Below, one piece after another: positions 49,787-59,166 of a stretch of DNA of 64,000 bases. The DNA comes from Novosphingobium kunmingense (GTDB lineage: Bacteria; Pseudomonadota; Alphaproteobacteria; Sphingomonadales; Sphingomonadaceae). Numbering within the stretch: the stretch's first letter is position 1; the number at the start of each line of letters is the position of its first letter. The position numbers and the translations under genes were made by a program. The notes beneath the pieces are model-generated. The model saw nothing but the letters and a program-made list of their open reading frames with translations. It was not told where the DNA came from and did no database searches. Where the stretch lies: positions 558,001 to 622,000 of the forward strand of contig NZ_PHUF01000002.1 in NCBI RefSeq assembly GCF_002813245.1. The letters are read 5' to 3'.

Positions 49787-50717
49787 GCCGGTCGCCTTGC
49801 TCGCCCTGGTGTTCGATGCCGCGATGGGCTGGCCGCATTCGCTGTATCGCCGGATCGGTCATCCGGTGGGCGCTTTTGCCCGGATCATCGACGAGGCGGA
49901 ACGGCGATGGAATGATCCCTCGCGTTCCGATGGACAGCGGCGAATGGCCGGGGTGGCCACCGTGCTGATCCTCCTGGCTATCGCGGGCGGGACGGGCTGG
50001 GTTCTGCAGAGTCTGCTCGCGGCTATTGCCGGGGTTTGGGCCTGGCCCTTGATCGCGCTCCTGGCCTGGCCGGGTCTGGCGCAGCGCAGCCTTCACGACC
50101 ATATCCGCCCCGTTGCCGAGGCGCTGGAGCGGCAGGATATTCCCGCCGCGCGCGTCGCGGTCGGCATGGTCGTGGGCCGCGATACGGCGGATCTTGATGA
50201 AGCGGGCGTCACGCGCGCGGCAATCGAGAGCCTGGCGGAAAGCTTTTGCGATGGTGTGGCGGCGCCGCTGTTCTGGCTTCTTGTTCTCGGCCTGCCCGGC
50301 ATCTGGGCCTATAAGGCGATCAACACGGCCGACAGCATGATCGGTCATCGCGAGGAGCGATGGCGCGCTTTTGGTTGGGCCGCGGCGCGTAGCGACGATG
50401 CGATGAATCTTGTGCCAGCACGCCTCGCCGGATTGCTGATCTGCCTGTGCGGCAAGGGCGGTTGGCGGATCCTGTGGCGCGATGCCGCCAACCACGCCTC
50501 GCCCAACGCCGGTTGGCCCGAGGCGGCGATGGCTGGCGTACTGGGACTGCGACTGGCGGGGCCCATCGCCTATGACGGCATTCTTTCGCACAAGCCGTGG
50601 ATCGGCGAGGGTGGTCGTCTCGCCCGGGCAGTGGATATTCGGCGTGGGCTGAGCATCTATCGCCGGGCTTGCCTGTGTCTGTGGTTCATGGCGGGGGGTA
50701 TCGCATCGGCGCTGTAA
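49779..50717 (+). CDS. cbiB: Adenosylcobinamide-phosphate synthase
   Basis: 312 residues from the ATG at 49779, overlapping the upstream gene by 8 bases. Membrane protein (CbiB; CobD in P. denitrificans naming) attaching aminopropanol (phosphate) to cobyric acid. Motifs: LVFDAAMGWPHSLYRRIGHPVGAFARIIDE, AARVAVGMVVGRDTADLDEAGVTRAAIESLAESFCDGVAAPLFW, YKAINTADSMIGHREERWRAFGWAAARSDDAMNLVPARLAG, and DAANHASPNAGWPEAAMAGVLGLRL. All are conserved, with 4-5 hydrophobic helices. Confidence 0.94.
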   Translation: MAEPVALLALVFDAAMGWPHSLYRRIGHPVGAFARIIDEAERRWNDPSRSDGQRRMAGVATVLILLAIAGGTGWVLQSLLAAIAGVWAWPLIALLAWPGLAQRSLHDHIRPVAEALERQDIPAARVAVGMVVGRDTADLDEAGVTRAAIESLAESFCDGVAAPLFWLLVLGLPGIWAYKAINTADSMIGHREERWRAFGWAAARSDDAMNLVPARLAGLLICLCGKGGWRILWRDAANHASPNAGWPEAAMAGVLGLRLAGPIAYDGILSHKPWIGEGGRLARAVDIRRGLSIYRRACLCLWFMAGGIASAL

Positions 50718-52192
50718 TGCTTCAGGGCACGGGCTCCGACGTTGGCAAATCCGTGCTGGTGGCGGGGTTGTGCCGCGCGCTGGTGAAACGCGGACTTCGG
50801 GTCTTGCCGTTCAAGCCGCAGAATATGTCGAACAATGCGGCAGTTACCAGCGATGGCGGCGAGATCGGGCGGGCGCAGGCTTTGCAGGCGATCGCCTGCG
50901 GGGTTGCACCGCATACCGACATGAATCCCGTACTGCTGAAGCCTCAAGCCGACCGCACGTCGCAATTGATCGTGCATGGCCGGGTGCGCGGCACATTGCG
51001 TGCGGACAATTTCCGGCAGGCGCGCGGGACGCTGCTCGGCGAGGTTCTCGCCAGCTACGACCGGCTTCGCCAGGCTTGCGATATTGTCGTGGTCGAGGGC
51101 GCTGGCTCTCCGGCGGAAATCAACCTGCGCGCCGGCGACATCGCCAACATGGGATTTGCGCGCGCGGCGAGCGTGCCGGTCGTCCTGGTCGGCGATATCG
51201 ATCGCGGCGGGGTCATCGCCGCCATCGTTGGCACGAGGACGATCATCGACCCGGCCGACGCGGCGATGATCGAGGGCTTCATCATCAACAAGTTCCGGGG
51301 CGATCCTGCCCTGTTCGCCGATGGCTATCGCCAGATCGAGAGCTTGTCAGGCTGGCGAGGATTCGGCGTTGTCCCTTGGCTGAATGCGACCGCTCGTCTC
51401 CCAAGCGAAGATGCCGTAGTGCTGGAGCGCGGCAAGACGCGCGCGGGACACAGCAAGCTAGTCGCTTGCCCGATCCTGCCGCGCATCTCCAATTTCGATG
51501 ATCTCGATCCGCTGAAACTCGAACCTGGTATCGAACTGCAAATGGTTCCACCCGGCCAGCCGATCCCGGCGGAGGCTGCGCTCATCATCCTGCCCGGGTC
51601 GAAGGCGACCATTGCCGACCTGGCCGCGCTGCGCGGCGAAGGCTGGGACGTCGATATTCTTGGGCATCACCGGCGCGGCGGGCTGATCCTGGGCCTTTGC
51701 GGGGGCTACCAGATGCTCGGCAAAAGCATCGCCGATCCCGATGGACTGGAAGGGCCAGCCAGCGCTTCATGCGGCCTTGGCCTGCTTGAGGTCGACACGA
51801 CCTTGCACGCGCACAAGGCGCTGCGTCCGGTCTCCGGGATGGCGATGGGTGCACCTTTTCAGGGATATGAAATGCATATGGGCCAGACCAGCGGACCGGA
51901 TACGGAGCGTCCCTTCGCGCTGCTCTCCGATGGCCGCCGCGATGGCGCGATCAACGCGGCGGGGACAGTGTTCGGCTCCTATGTCCATGGTCTGCTGGCC
52001 GATGCGAAGCTGCGTCGCGCGCTTCTGTCGCGCATGAATGTCGAAGCCGGGGGCGTGGACTATGGTGTCTCTGTCGAACGGGCGCTGGACGAGATCGCAT
52101 CCGCACTGGAGGAGCATCTCGATATCGATGCGCTCGTGGCGCTGGCCAAGGCAGAGCGATCCGCATCCGGCCCGACAGGATTCAGGACATGA
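50717..52192 (+). CDS. cobQ: CobQ, cobyric acid synthase
   Basis: 491 residues from the ATG at 50717, which shares one base with the upstream TAA. No good ribosome site is near, so coupling is likely. Glutamine-dependent amidation of side chains b, d, e and g. N-terminal P-loop MLQGTGSDVGKSVLVAGLCR, FKPQNMSNNAAVTSDGGEIGRAQALQA, EGAGSPAEINLR and DIDRGGVIA; the C-terminal amidotransferase has the nucleophile Cys in GLCGGYQMLG and the His in GSYVHGLLAD. Full family length. Confidence 0.95.
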   Translation: MLQGTGSDVGKSVLVAGLCRALVKRGLRVLPFKPQNMSNNAAVTSDGGEIGRAQALQAIACGVAPHTDMNPVLLKPQADRTSQLIVHGRVRGTLRADNFRQARGTLLGEVLASYDRLRQACDIVVVEGAGSPAEINLRAGDIANMGFARAASVPVVLVGDIDRGGVIAAIVGTRTIIDPADAAMIEGFIINKFRGDPALFADGYRQIESLSGWRGFGVVPWLNATARLPSEDAVVLERGKTRAGHSKLVACPILPRISNFDDLDPLKLEPGIELQMVPPGQPIPAEAALIILPGSKATIADLAALRGEGWDVDILGHHRRGGLILGLCGGYQMLGKSIADPDGLEGPASASCGLGLLEVDTTLHAHKALRPVSGMAMGAPFQGYEMHMGQTSGPDTERPFALLSDGRRDGAINAAGTVFGSYVHGLLADAKLRRALLSRMNVEAGGVDYGVSVERALDEIASALEEHLDIDALVALAKAERSASGPTGFRT

Positions 52193-52716
52193 GCAATGCT
52201 TTCTCTCACCTGCTGGTGCTGGGCGGTGCGCGTTCCGGGAAGAGCCGCTTTGCCCAAGGCCGGGCTGAAGCCCTGACGGGTAAGCTGGTCTATCTGGCGA
52301 CGGCCCAAGCCTTCGATGAAGAGATGCGCGAGCGGATCGCCCTACACCGCGCCGATCGCGGCACGCGCTGGTCGACTGTCGAGGCACCGCTGGAGCTGGC
52401 GGAGACGATCACGGCATGCAGCACATCTGAAACGGTAGTGCTGGTGGATTGCCTGACGCTCTGGGCATCGAATCTGATGATGGCGGACCGGGATATGGCT
52501 GCGGCCACGGAAGGGCTGGTGCGTGCGGTTTTGGCTGCGCGGGGACCGATCATCCTGGTGGCCAATGAAGTGGGGCTGGGCATTGTGCCCGACAACGCCC
52601 TTGCCCGAAGATTCCGTGATGTCGCGGGCAGGATCAATCAGGAGATGGCCGCAGCGGCTGATGAGGTCGTCATGATGTTCGCTGGCCTGCCTTTAGCGCT
52701 CAAGTCCAAAGGATGA
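52189..52716 (+). CDS. cobU: Bifunctional adenosylcobinamide kinase / cobinamide-phosphate guanylyltransferase
   Basis: 175 residues (cobP in P. denitrificans naming). Walker A LVLGGARSGKSRFAQ (about 10-24), YLATAQAFDEEMRERIALHRADRG with the His that carries the GMP intermediate, and VVLVDCLTLWASNLM, ILVANEVGLGIVPDNALARRFRDVAGRINQEMAAAADEVVMMFAGLP are all typical. Last gene of the cob operon, coupled to cobQ by ATGA. The stop at 52716 is followed by a gene-free stretch before the tRNA. Confidence 0.95.
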   Translation: MSNAFSHLLVLGGARSGKSRFAQGRAEALTGKLVYLATAQAFDEEMRERIALHRADRGTRWSTVEAPLELAETITACSTSETVVLVDCLTLWASNLMMADRDMAAATEGLVRAVLAARGPIILVANEVGLGIVPDNALARRFRDVAGRINQEMAAAADEVVMMFAGLPLALKSKG

Positions 52717-53085
52717 ATGGCGTTCAGGTGCTTGTACAGACTGCTGCGGCACGACGGCTGCTCAACGCCCATACGCAGCATTGCCGGGAGTTGCTCAGGT
52801 TCTTCGACGAGGCTCGTAATCTCTAGCTGATTCTGCTGCTGGCTGGACTTCACACAAAGCAGCCGAATCGCAGAGGCTTGTCCTCCGGCCGAACTCGCTT
52901 TGGCGCGATATCACTCGGAAGGCCTACTTAAATCGGGCGAGTTTGGGGAAGTAGAATCCGAAGTGCGTTCGTTTGACAGCGAGGATGATTTTTTGGCCTG
53001 CTACCTAGAGAGCTACCTAGGAGCTAGGCCCCGCTGGCAGGGGCCGCTCGCCGCCTTATTAAGGAATTGATTTAATAGAGAAATG
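52717..53085. other. Gene-free stretch between the cob operon and tRNA-Lys
   Basis: No coding signal is recognised. It holds a direct repeat of GCTACCTAG (near 53000-53020) and an inverted repeat GGCCCC (53027-53032)/GGGGCC (53040-53045) with a 7-base loop and no T-run. A low-complexity frame on the minus strand (52638-52853) has no identifiable motif. It could be a remnant of an insertion boundary. Confidence 0.5.
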
Positions 53086-53161
<76 letters not shown>

Positions 53162-53251
53162 ACACGGGCGGTACTCCGCGAGGCCCGACGCGTCGGGAGA
53201 CGCCCCTATAACGATCTTTTTGACGCTGCAAAGGGGGCAATTGCACTTTTT

Positions 53252-54367
53252 TCAGATGCCGAGAGAGCGGCCCCTGCGGTTCCAGCGATCGACCGCCATG
53301 AGCGTGCCGATGCAGATCATGTTGGTCATCAAGGCGGAGCCGCCGTGACTGATCCACGGCAACGGGATGCCGACCACCGGTGCCAGGCCGAGGACCATCA
53401 TCGTGTTGATCGCCATGTAGAAAAAGATCGTGAAGGTCATGCCGGCCGCCAGCAGGCCGGAGAAGCGGTCTGGCGCGTTCTGCGCCACGCGCATGCCCCA
53501 GCGGAACACCCACAGGAAGATCGCGATGGTGAAGATGCCGCCGGCCAAGCCCCATTCCTCGGCCATGGTGGCAAAGGCGAAGTCGGTGTGCGCCTCCGGC
53601 AGGTAATCGAGGTGGCTCTGGCTGCCGTTGCCGAAGCCCTTGCCCCAGAAGCCGCCCGATCCGATCGCGATTTTGGACTGCGTGATGTGATAACCCTTGC
53701 CGAGCGGGTCGCTCTCGGGATCGAGGAACACCATCACCCGGTCGCGCTGGTAGCCGTGCAGCAGGGTGAAGAAGGCCAGCGGGGCGACGACCGCGACCGC
53801 GGCGCCGGCACCGATGAACCACCACATCGGCAGTCCGGCCAGGAACACGACGACCACCGCACCCGCCGTGATCGACAGCCCCGTGCCAAGATCGGGCTGG
53901 GCCATGACCAGAAGCGCAGGTACGCCGACAATCCCGCCGAGCGGCACCAGGATGCGCCAGGTGCGCGTCATGCCGGGCGGCATCAGGTCGAAGAACTTGG
54001 CAAGGGCCAGAACGATCGTCGGCTTCATGAGCTCTGACGGCTGCAGTTGCATGAACCCGAGGTCGAGCCAACGCTGGCTGCCGCCCTTGACCGCGCCGAC
54101 CAAGTCGACCAGCACCAGCATGATGACGACCGCGACGTAGATCGGGATCGCCGCCCACTTGAACACCTCCTTGGGCACGCGCGAAATCACGAAGGCCATG
54201 GCCAGAAATACGGCAAAGTGGATTTCGTGCAGCATGGCCCAGGGCCACAGGTGTCCGCCGGCCGCGGAATAGAGCACGACCGAACCGAATGTGTTGAGCA
54301 CGAACAGCGGGATCAGCAGATCCCATGGTTCGCGGGCGATGGCTTCCGGGACGACGCCGTGCCTCAT
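53252..54367 (-). CDS. rodA: RodA, SEDS peptidoglycan glycosyltransferase
   Basis: 371 residues from the ATG at 54367, overlapping the mrdA stop by 4 bases. Ten-helix SEDS protein polymerising glycan strands for cell elongation with PBP2. Family blocks: GGSQRWLDLGFMQLQPSELMKPTIVLALAKFF, MAQPDLGTGLSITAGAVVVVFLAGLP, FLDPESDPLGKGYHITQSKIAIGSGGFWGKGFGNGSQSHLDYLPEAHTDFAFATMAEEWG and GIPLPWISHGGSALMTNM. Last gene of the mreB-to-rodA unit. Confidence 0.96.
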   Translation of the reverse strand: MRHGVVPEAIAREPWDLLIPLFVLNTFGSVVLYSAAGGHLWPWAMLHEIHFAVFLAMAFVISRVPKEVFKWAAIPIYVAVVIMLVLVDLVGAVKGGSQRWLDLGFMQLQPSELMKPTIVLALAKFFDLMPPGMTRTWRILVPLGGIVGVPALLVMAQPDLGTGLSITAGAVVVVFLAGLPMWWFIGAGAAVAVVAPLAFFTLLHGYQRDRVMVFLDPESDPLGKGYHITQSKIAIGSGGFWGKGFGNGSQSHLDYLPEAHTDFAFATMAEEWGLAGGIFTIAIFLWVFRWGMRVAQNAPDRFSGLLAAGMTFTIFFYMAINTMMVLGLAPVVGIPLPWISHGGSALMTNMICIGTLMAVDRWNRRGRSLGI

Positions 54368-56436
54368 GGGGTGGTTCCTTCGGCGGGCGGCGAGGCAGAC
54401 GGCGCGCCGGAAGGCGAGGGGGTTGCGACGGGCGCACCGCTGGGCGGGGTCTCGTCCTCGCTGATGACCGTTTCGACCGGGATCGGGGAGGGGTCGGGAC
54501 GGTTGAGCGCGGCAGTCACGGCCTTGTCGGCTTCGACCTTGGGCGCGGTCCCGCCGTACTGGGCGACGAAGCTGGCATATTTGCGGGCCATCCGATCGGC
54601 GGGTGTGCCGCCCCAGCCTTTTTCCATCTCGAGCAGCGTTTCCCACGCTTTGCCGGGATCGAACAGGTAGGTGTAGACGTCCTTGGCGATCGGCGCCGCC
54701 GCGCGTGCGCCGAAGGTGCCGTGTTCAACCACGACCGCGATGGCATAACGCGGGTTGTCGGCCGGGGCATAGCTGACGAACAGCGCGTGATCGCGGCCCT
54801 TCCAGTCGCCGAAATGGCCGCGCGCGACGAGGGCGCGGACCTGCGCGGTGCCGGTCTTGCCGGCCATCTGGACGCCGCTGTCGAGCTTCAACTGGCTGCC
54901 GCGCGCAGTTCCGCTTCCGTTGACCACGCGCCACATGCCTTCGTGAACCACGCCGAGCTGTTCGGACGTGAAGGGCAGCGCCGGACCGGGCGGCTTCTTC
55001 TGGCCGTGCAACAAATAGGGCTGGAGGTTCTTGCCGGTGGCGATCCGCGCGCTCATCACCGCAAGCTGCAAGGGCGAGACCGAGACATAACCCTGCCCGA
55101 TCGACGCGTTGAGCGAATCGGCTGCGGTCCATTCCTGCTTGAACTTGCGCATCTTCCACGCCGCGTCGGGGATGGTCCCGTACCGCTGGTTGATTCCGGG
55201 CAGGTCGAATTCGACGCCGAGGCCCAGAACCTTGGCGACAGGCGCGATGGCGTCATAACCCACCCGGTGCGCCATCGACCAGAAATAGGTGTTGCAGCTC
55301 TGCTCGATCGCCTTGCGCATGTCGGTCGCGCCGTGGGTCGCGTCGCAGCGGAAGAAGCGACTGCCCAGTCGGTAGCCGCCGGGACAGTTGACCACCTCGT
55401 CCGGCGACACACCGGCTACCTGCAGAGCCAGGCTGGCCATGGGTTTCATCGTCGAACCTGGCGGATAAAGACCGCGAACCGACTTGTTGAGCAGGGGGAT
55501 GTGATCGTCCTCGTTCAGCATCTTCCACTGCAGCCGCCCGATCCCGCCGACAAAGGCGTTGGGATCGAACGAGGGCATCGACGTGAGGGCGAGGATCGCG
55601 CCATCGGTGCAGTCGATTACCACGCAGGCCGCCGATTCAAGGCCGATGCGCCGCGCCGCATAGTCCTGGAGCCCGCCATCGATGGTCAGCTTGAGCGCCT
55701 CGCCCTGGACATCCTCGCGCATGTCGAGGTCACGCACGATCTTGCCGCTGGCGGTCACCTCGGCACGGCGGGCACCGGGAACGCCGCGCAGCGACGGCTC
55801 GAAGAACTTCTCGAGCGAATCCTTGCCGACCTTGTAGCCGGGCGTGATCAGGAGAGGATTGCGGTCCTTCTCGTAGTCCTCCGCCGATGCAGGGCCGACG
55901 TAGCCGACGAGATGGCCGACCGACGGACCGGTCGGATAGCTGCGGGAGAAACCACGCTGGGCGATGACGCCGGGCAGGTCGGGCAAGCGCACGCTGACCG
56001 CCGCGAACTTGTCCCATTCGAGGCCCGAGGCGACTTCGACCGGCTGGAAGCGGTGGGCCTTGTCGACCCTGTCGGCAAGGTCCTGAAGCTTGTCGGGGCC
56101 GAGGCCGAGCAGCTTGCCCAGCTCGGCGATCGTGCCGCTGGTGTCGGCGAGGCGCTCGGGGATCAGGTCGACGCGGTAGTCCGAGCGGTTGGCGGCGAGC
56201 GGATTGTCGTTGCGATCGAGGATCAGGCCGCGCCGCGGCGGGATCAAGGTCAGGTTGACGCGGTTGCTCTCCGACGCCGTTTCGTACTTGGCGTTCTGGA
56301 CGACACCGATCCACCCCGTCCGCACCGCCAGCAGCACGCCGAGGCCGGTCTGCAACCCGGCGATGAGCACGCCGCGCCGCTCGAAGCTGTTGCGCAGGGT
56401 GCCCGTGCTGACGTGCCGCGGCTCGTTGAACATCAT
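54364..56436 (-). CDS. mrdA: Penicillin-binding protein 2 (transpeptidase of elongation)
   Basis: 690 residues from the first of two ATGs at 56436. One N-terminal membrane helix (GVLIAGLQTGLGVLLAVRTG), a dimerisation/pedestal domain beginning IPPRRGLILDRNDNPLAANRSDYRV, then the transpeptidase domain: active-site Ser in PPGSTMKPMASLAL (SxxK), QSCNTYFW (SxN) and MAGKTGTAQV (KTG). The C-terminal 60 residues are a Pro/Ser/Glu-rich extension (PSPIPVETVISEDETPPSGAP) that adds length over E. coli PBP2 (633). Overlaps mreD and rodA by 4 bases each. Confidence 0.95.
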   Translation of the reverse strand: MMFNEPRHVSTGTLRNSFERRGVLIAGLQTGLGVLLAVRTGWIGVVQNAKYETASESNRVNLTLIPPRRGLILDRNDNPLAANRSDYRVDLIPERLADTSGTIAELGKLLGLGPDKLQDLADRVDKAHRFQPVEVASGLEWDKFAAVSVRLPDLPGVIAQRGFSRSYPTGPSVGHLVGYVGPASAEDYEKDRNPLLITPGYKVGKDSLEKFFEPSLRGVPGARRAEVTASGKIVRDLDMREDVQGEALKLTIDGGLQDYAARRIGLESAACVVIDCTDGAILALTSMPSFDPNAFVGGIGRLQWKMLNEDDHIPLLNKSVRGLYPPGSTMKPMASLALQVAGVSPDEVVNCPGGYRLGSRFFRCDATHGATDMRKAIEQSCNTYFWSMAHRVGYDAIAPVAKVLGLGVEFDLPGINQRYGTIPDAAWKMRKFKQEWTAADSLNASIGQGYVSVSPLQLAVMSARIATGKNLQPYLLHGQKKPPGPALPFTSEQLGVVHEGMWRVVNGSGTARGSQLKLDSGVQMAGKTGTAQVRALVARGHFGDWKGRDHALFVSYAPADNPRYAIAVVVEHGTFGARAAAPIAKDVYTYLFDPGKAWETLLEMEKGWGGTPADRMARKYASFVAQYGGTAPKVEADKAVTAALNRPDPSPIPVETVISEDETPPSGAPVATPSPSGAPSASPPAEGTTP

Positions 56437-56984
56437 ACCGCCTTGAGCGGGACCAGTCGCAGCCGGTCGAACAGGCCGACCAGCCGCGCCGCCAGCGGGT
56501 AGGTGAGGATCGAGACGACCAGTTGCGGCAGCAGGACGGCGAGCGGCGCGTGACCGCCTGCGACATTCGACAACGCGAGGCCCAGCATCAGGTAGACGGT
56601 GATCAGCGCCCCGGCGACCAGCCAGTTGATCCAGAACCCGCGCCAGGGAAACCGCACTTCCAGCACATCGAGCCCGATCATCGTCGCCGACCAGAGCAAG
56701 ACGGCGGAACCGAACGGTTGGCCGCTGAACAGGTCGTCGAACAGGCCGAGCGGAAGGCCGGCCCAGACCGGGAACAGGCCGGGTCGCAGTTGCTGCCATC
56801 CGATCAGAAGCAGGAACCCGAACGGCGGCACCACCGGGGCCGAGGCGATCATCGGCAGCAGCGGGCTGAGGCTGCCCAGCATGACCAGCACCCAGGGAAG
56901 GGTCACCGCGATCACCGGCGAAGGGGCACGGTTGATCCGCTGGCGACCGATCTGCTGGAGCTGGCGGGGCAGGGGCGTGGGCAT
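56433..56984 (-). CDS. mreD: MreD, rod-shape membrane protein
   Basis: 183 residues from the ATG at 56984, 16 bases after the mreC stop; a longer frame to 57068 would overlap mreC by 68 bases and exceed the usual MreD length. Five hydrophobic helices, with PPFGFLLLIGWQQLRPGLFPVWAGLPLGLFDDLFSGQPFGSAVLLW as the family-typical stretch. Part of the elongasome bridging MreC to PBP2/RodA. Weakly conserved by nature; context makes it secure. Confidence 0.88.
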   Translation of the reverse strand: MPTPLPRQLQQIGRQRINRAPSPVIAVTLPWVLVMLGSLSPLLPMIASAPVVPPFGFLLLIGWQQLRPGLFPVWAGLPLGLFDDLFSGQPFGSAVLLWSATMIGLDVLEVRFPWRGFWINWLVAGALITVYLMLGLALSNVAGGHAPLAVLLPQLVVSILTYPLAARLVGLFDRLRLVPLKAV

Positions 56985-57000
56985 CAGCGCGAAAATCGCC

Positions 57001-57882
57001 TCACGGAGCCGGCGCGGCAGGTGCGACGCTAAGCGCAACGCTCGGGGCGAACGGTTCGTCGACTGCAACGAAATCGGTGCTGCCCGGATCGCTCAGCGGG
57101 CGGCCAACCGCGCCGTCGCGGGTCAGTTCGCTGACCACGGCCACCGCGATGTTGGGCCGGTAAAGTCCGCCCGATCCGGAGGTCACGAAGGCATCGCCCT
57201 TCTTCAGGGGATTGACGCCCAGGTTGATCAGCCGGATCTGCAGCGATCCGTCGGCACGGCCCGTCGCGTAGGCAGGCAGGCCATCGCTGGCCCGCCGGAC
57301 GGGCACGATGCTTTCGGTGTCGGTGATGAGCAGCACGCGCGAGGTGTTGCTGCCCACTTCGAGCACGCGGCCGACAACGCCCAACGGCGATCGCACCGGC
57401 ATGCCCACGCCGACGTGGCGGTTGGCCCCGGCGCCGAGAGTGGCAAAACGGCGGGTGCTGGTAGAGGTCGATGCGATCAGGCGGGCGACGGTGACAGGTC
57501 GCGGGTCTTCTTCCATCAGGCCGAGCATGGCCTTGAGGCGGCCGTTTTCGCCCTTGATGGCTTCCGCCTCGGCAAGGCGGATCCGCGCGGCGGCGACCTC
57601 CTTTTCGAGCCGGGCGTTGCGGAAGCCCGCGGTGAAATAGCCGCTGACGACGGAGAAGAACGTCTGGGTGCTGTCGCGCGTGGCCGCCGAGGCGCGGCCG
57701 ACCGGAGCCACGGCGTCGTCGGCCGTGGCGCGCAGCCCGGCAAAGGCCGAGGCGTTGCCCGTCGATACCACCAGCAGAAGCACGCCGAGGCCGGCCCCGA
57801 TCACCGCGAGGACGTAGCCGAAAAATGTTCCGTATTGCGCCCTGCGGGAATATCCCGGGCGCCGGTTGACGGGCGGCGCCAT
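57001..57882 (-). CDS. mreC: MreC, rod-shape determining protein
   Basis: 293 residues. Short cytoplasmic tail, one membrane helix (FFGYVLAVIGAGLGVLLLVVS, about 20-40), a coiled-coil segment (RLEKEVAAARIRLAEAEAIKGENGRLKAMLGL) and a periplasmic beta domain (VTVARLIASTSTSTRRFATLGAGANRHVGVGMPVRSPLGVVGRVLEVG, RVLLITDTESIVPV). The Ala/Pro-rich C-terminus is short. It follows mreB after 49 bases. Confidence 0.95.
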   Translation of the reverse strand: MAPPVNRRPGYSRRAQYGTFFGYVLAVIGAGLGVLLLVVSTGNASAFAGLRATADDAVAPVGRASAATRDSTQTFFSVVSGYFTAGFRNARLEKEVAAARIRLAEAEAIKGENGRLKAMLGLMEEDPRPVTVARLIASTSTSTRRFATLGAGANRHVGVGMPVRSPLGVVGRVLEVGSNTSRVLLITDTESIVPVRRASDGLPAYATGRADGSLQIRLINLGVNPLKKGDAFVTSGSGGLYRPNIAVAVVSELTRDGAVGRPLSDPGSTDFVAVDEPFAPSVALSVAPAAPAP

Positions 57883-57931
57883 GCCAAGTTCACTCCTTCA
57901 GCCTGCGCCAATTATGGCAGGCAATCCTTAA

Positions 57932-59026
<1,095 letters not shown>

Positions 59027-59166
59027 TCACAGTACCGGCGGTGGGCGAGGAAGCGGTGGCATTAGCGCGAAGGCGAAACAAAGGCCAAAAATTTGTGCGA
59101 ATGGTTCCGGATATCGGATCGACCGACCTTAAAAAATCGCCGCTTCGTCGCTAGGGTCGATAGCCC

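Noticed and set aside
53027..53045. GGCCCC/GGGGCC hairpin as an intrinsic terminator of the cob operon
   Set aside because: No T-run on either strand and over 300 bases from the cobU stop; kept only as an inverted repeat.
54325..56502. 725-codon plus-strand frame across mrdA
   Set aside because: Antisense to PBP2, which has all three active-site motifs; Arg/Gly-rich shadow composition.
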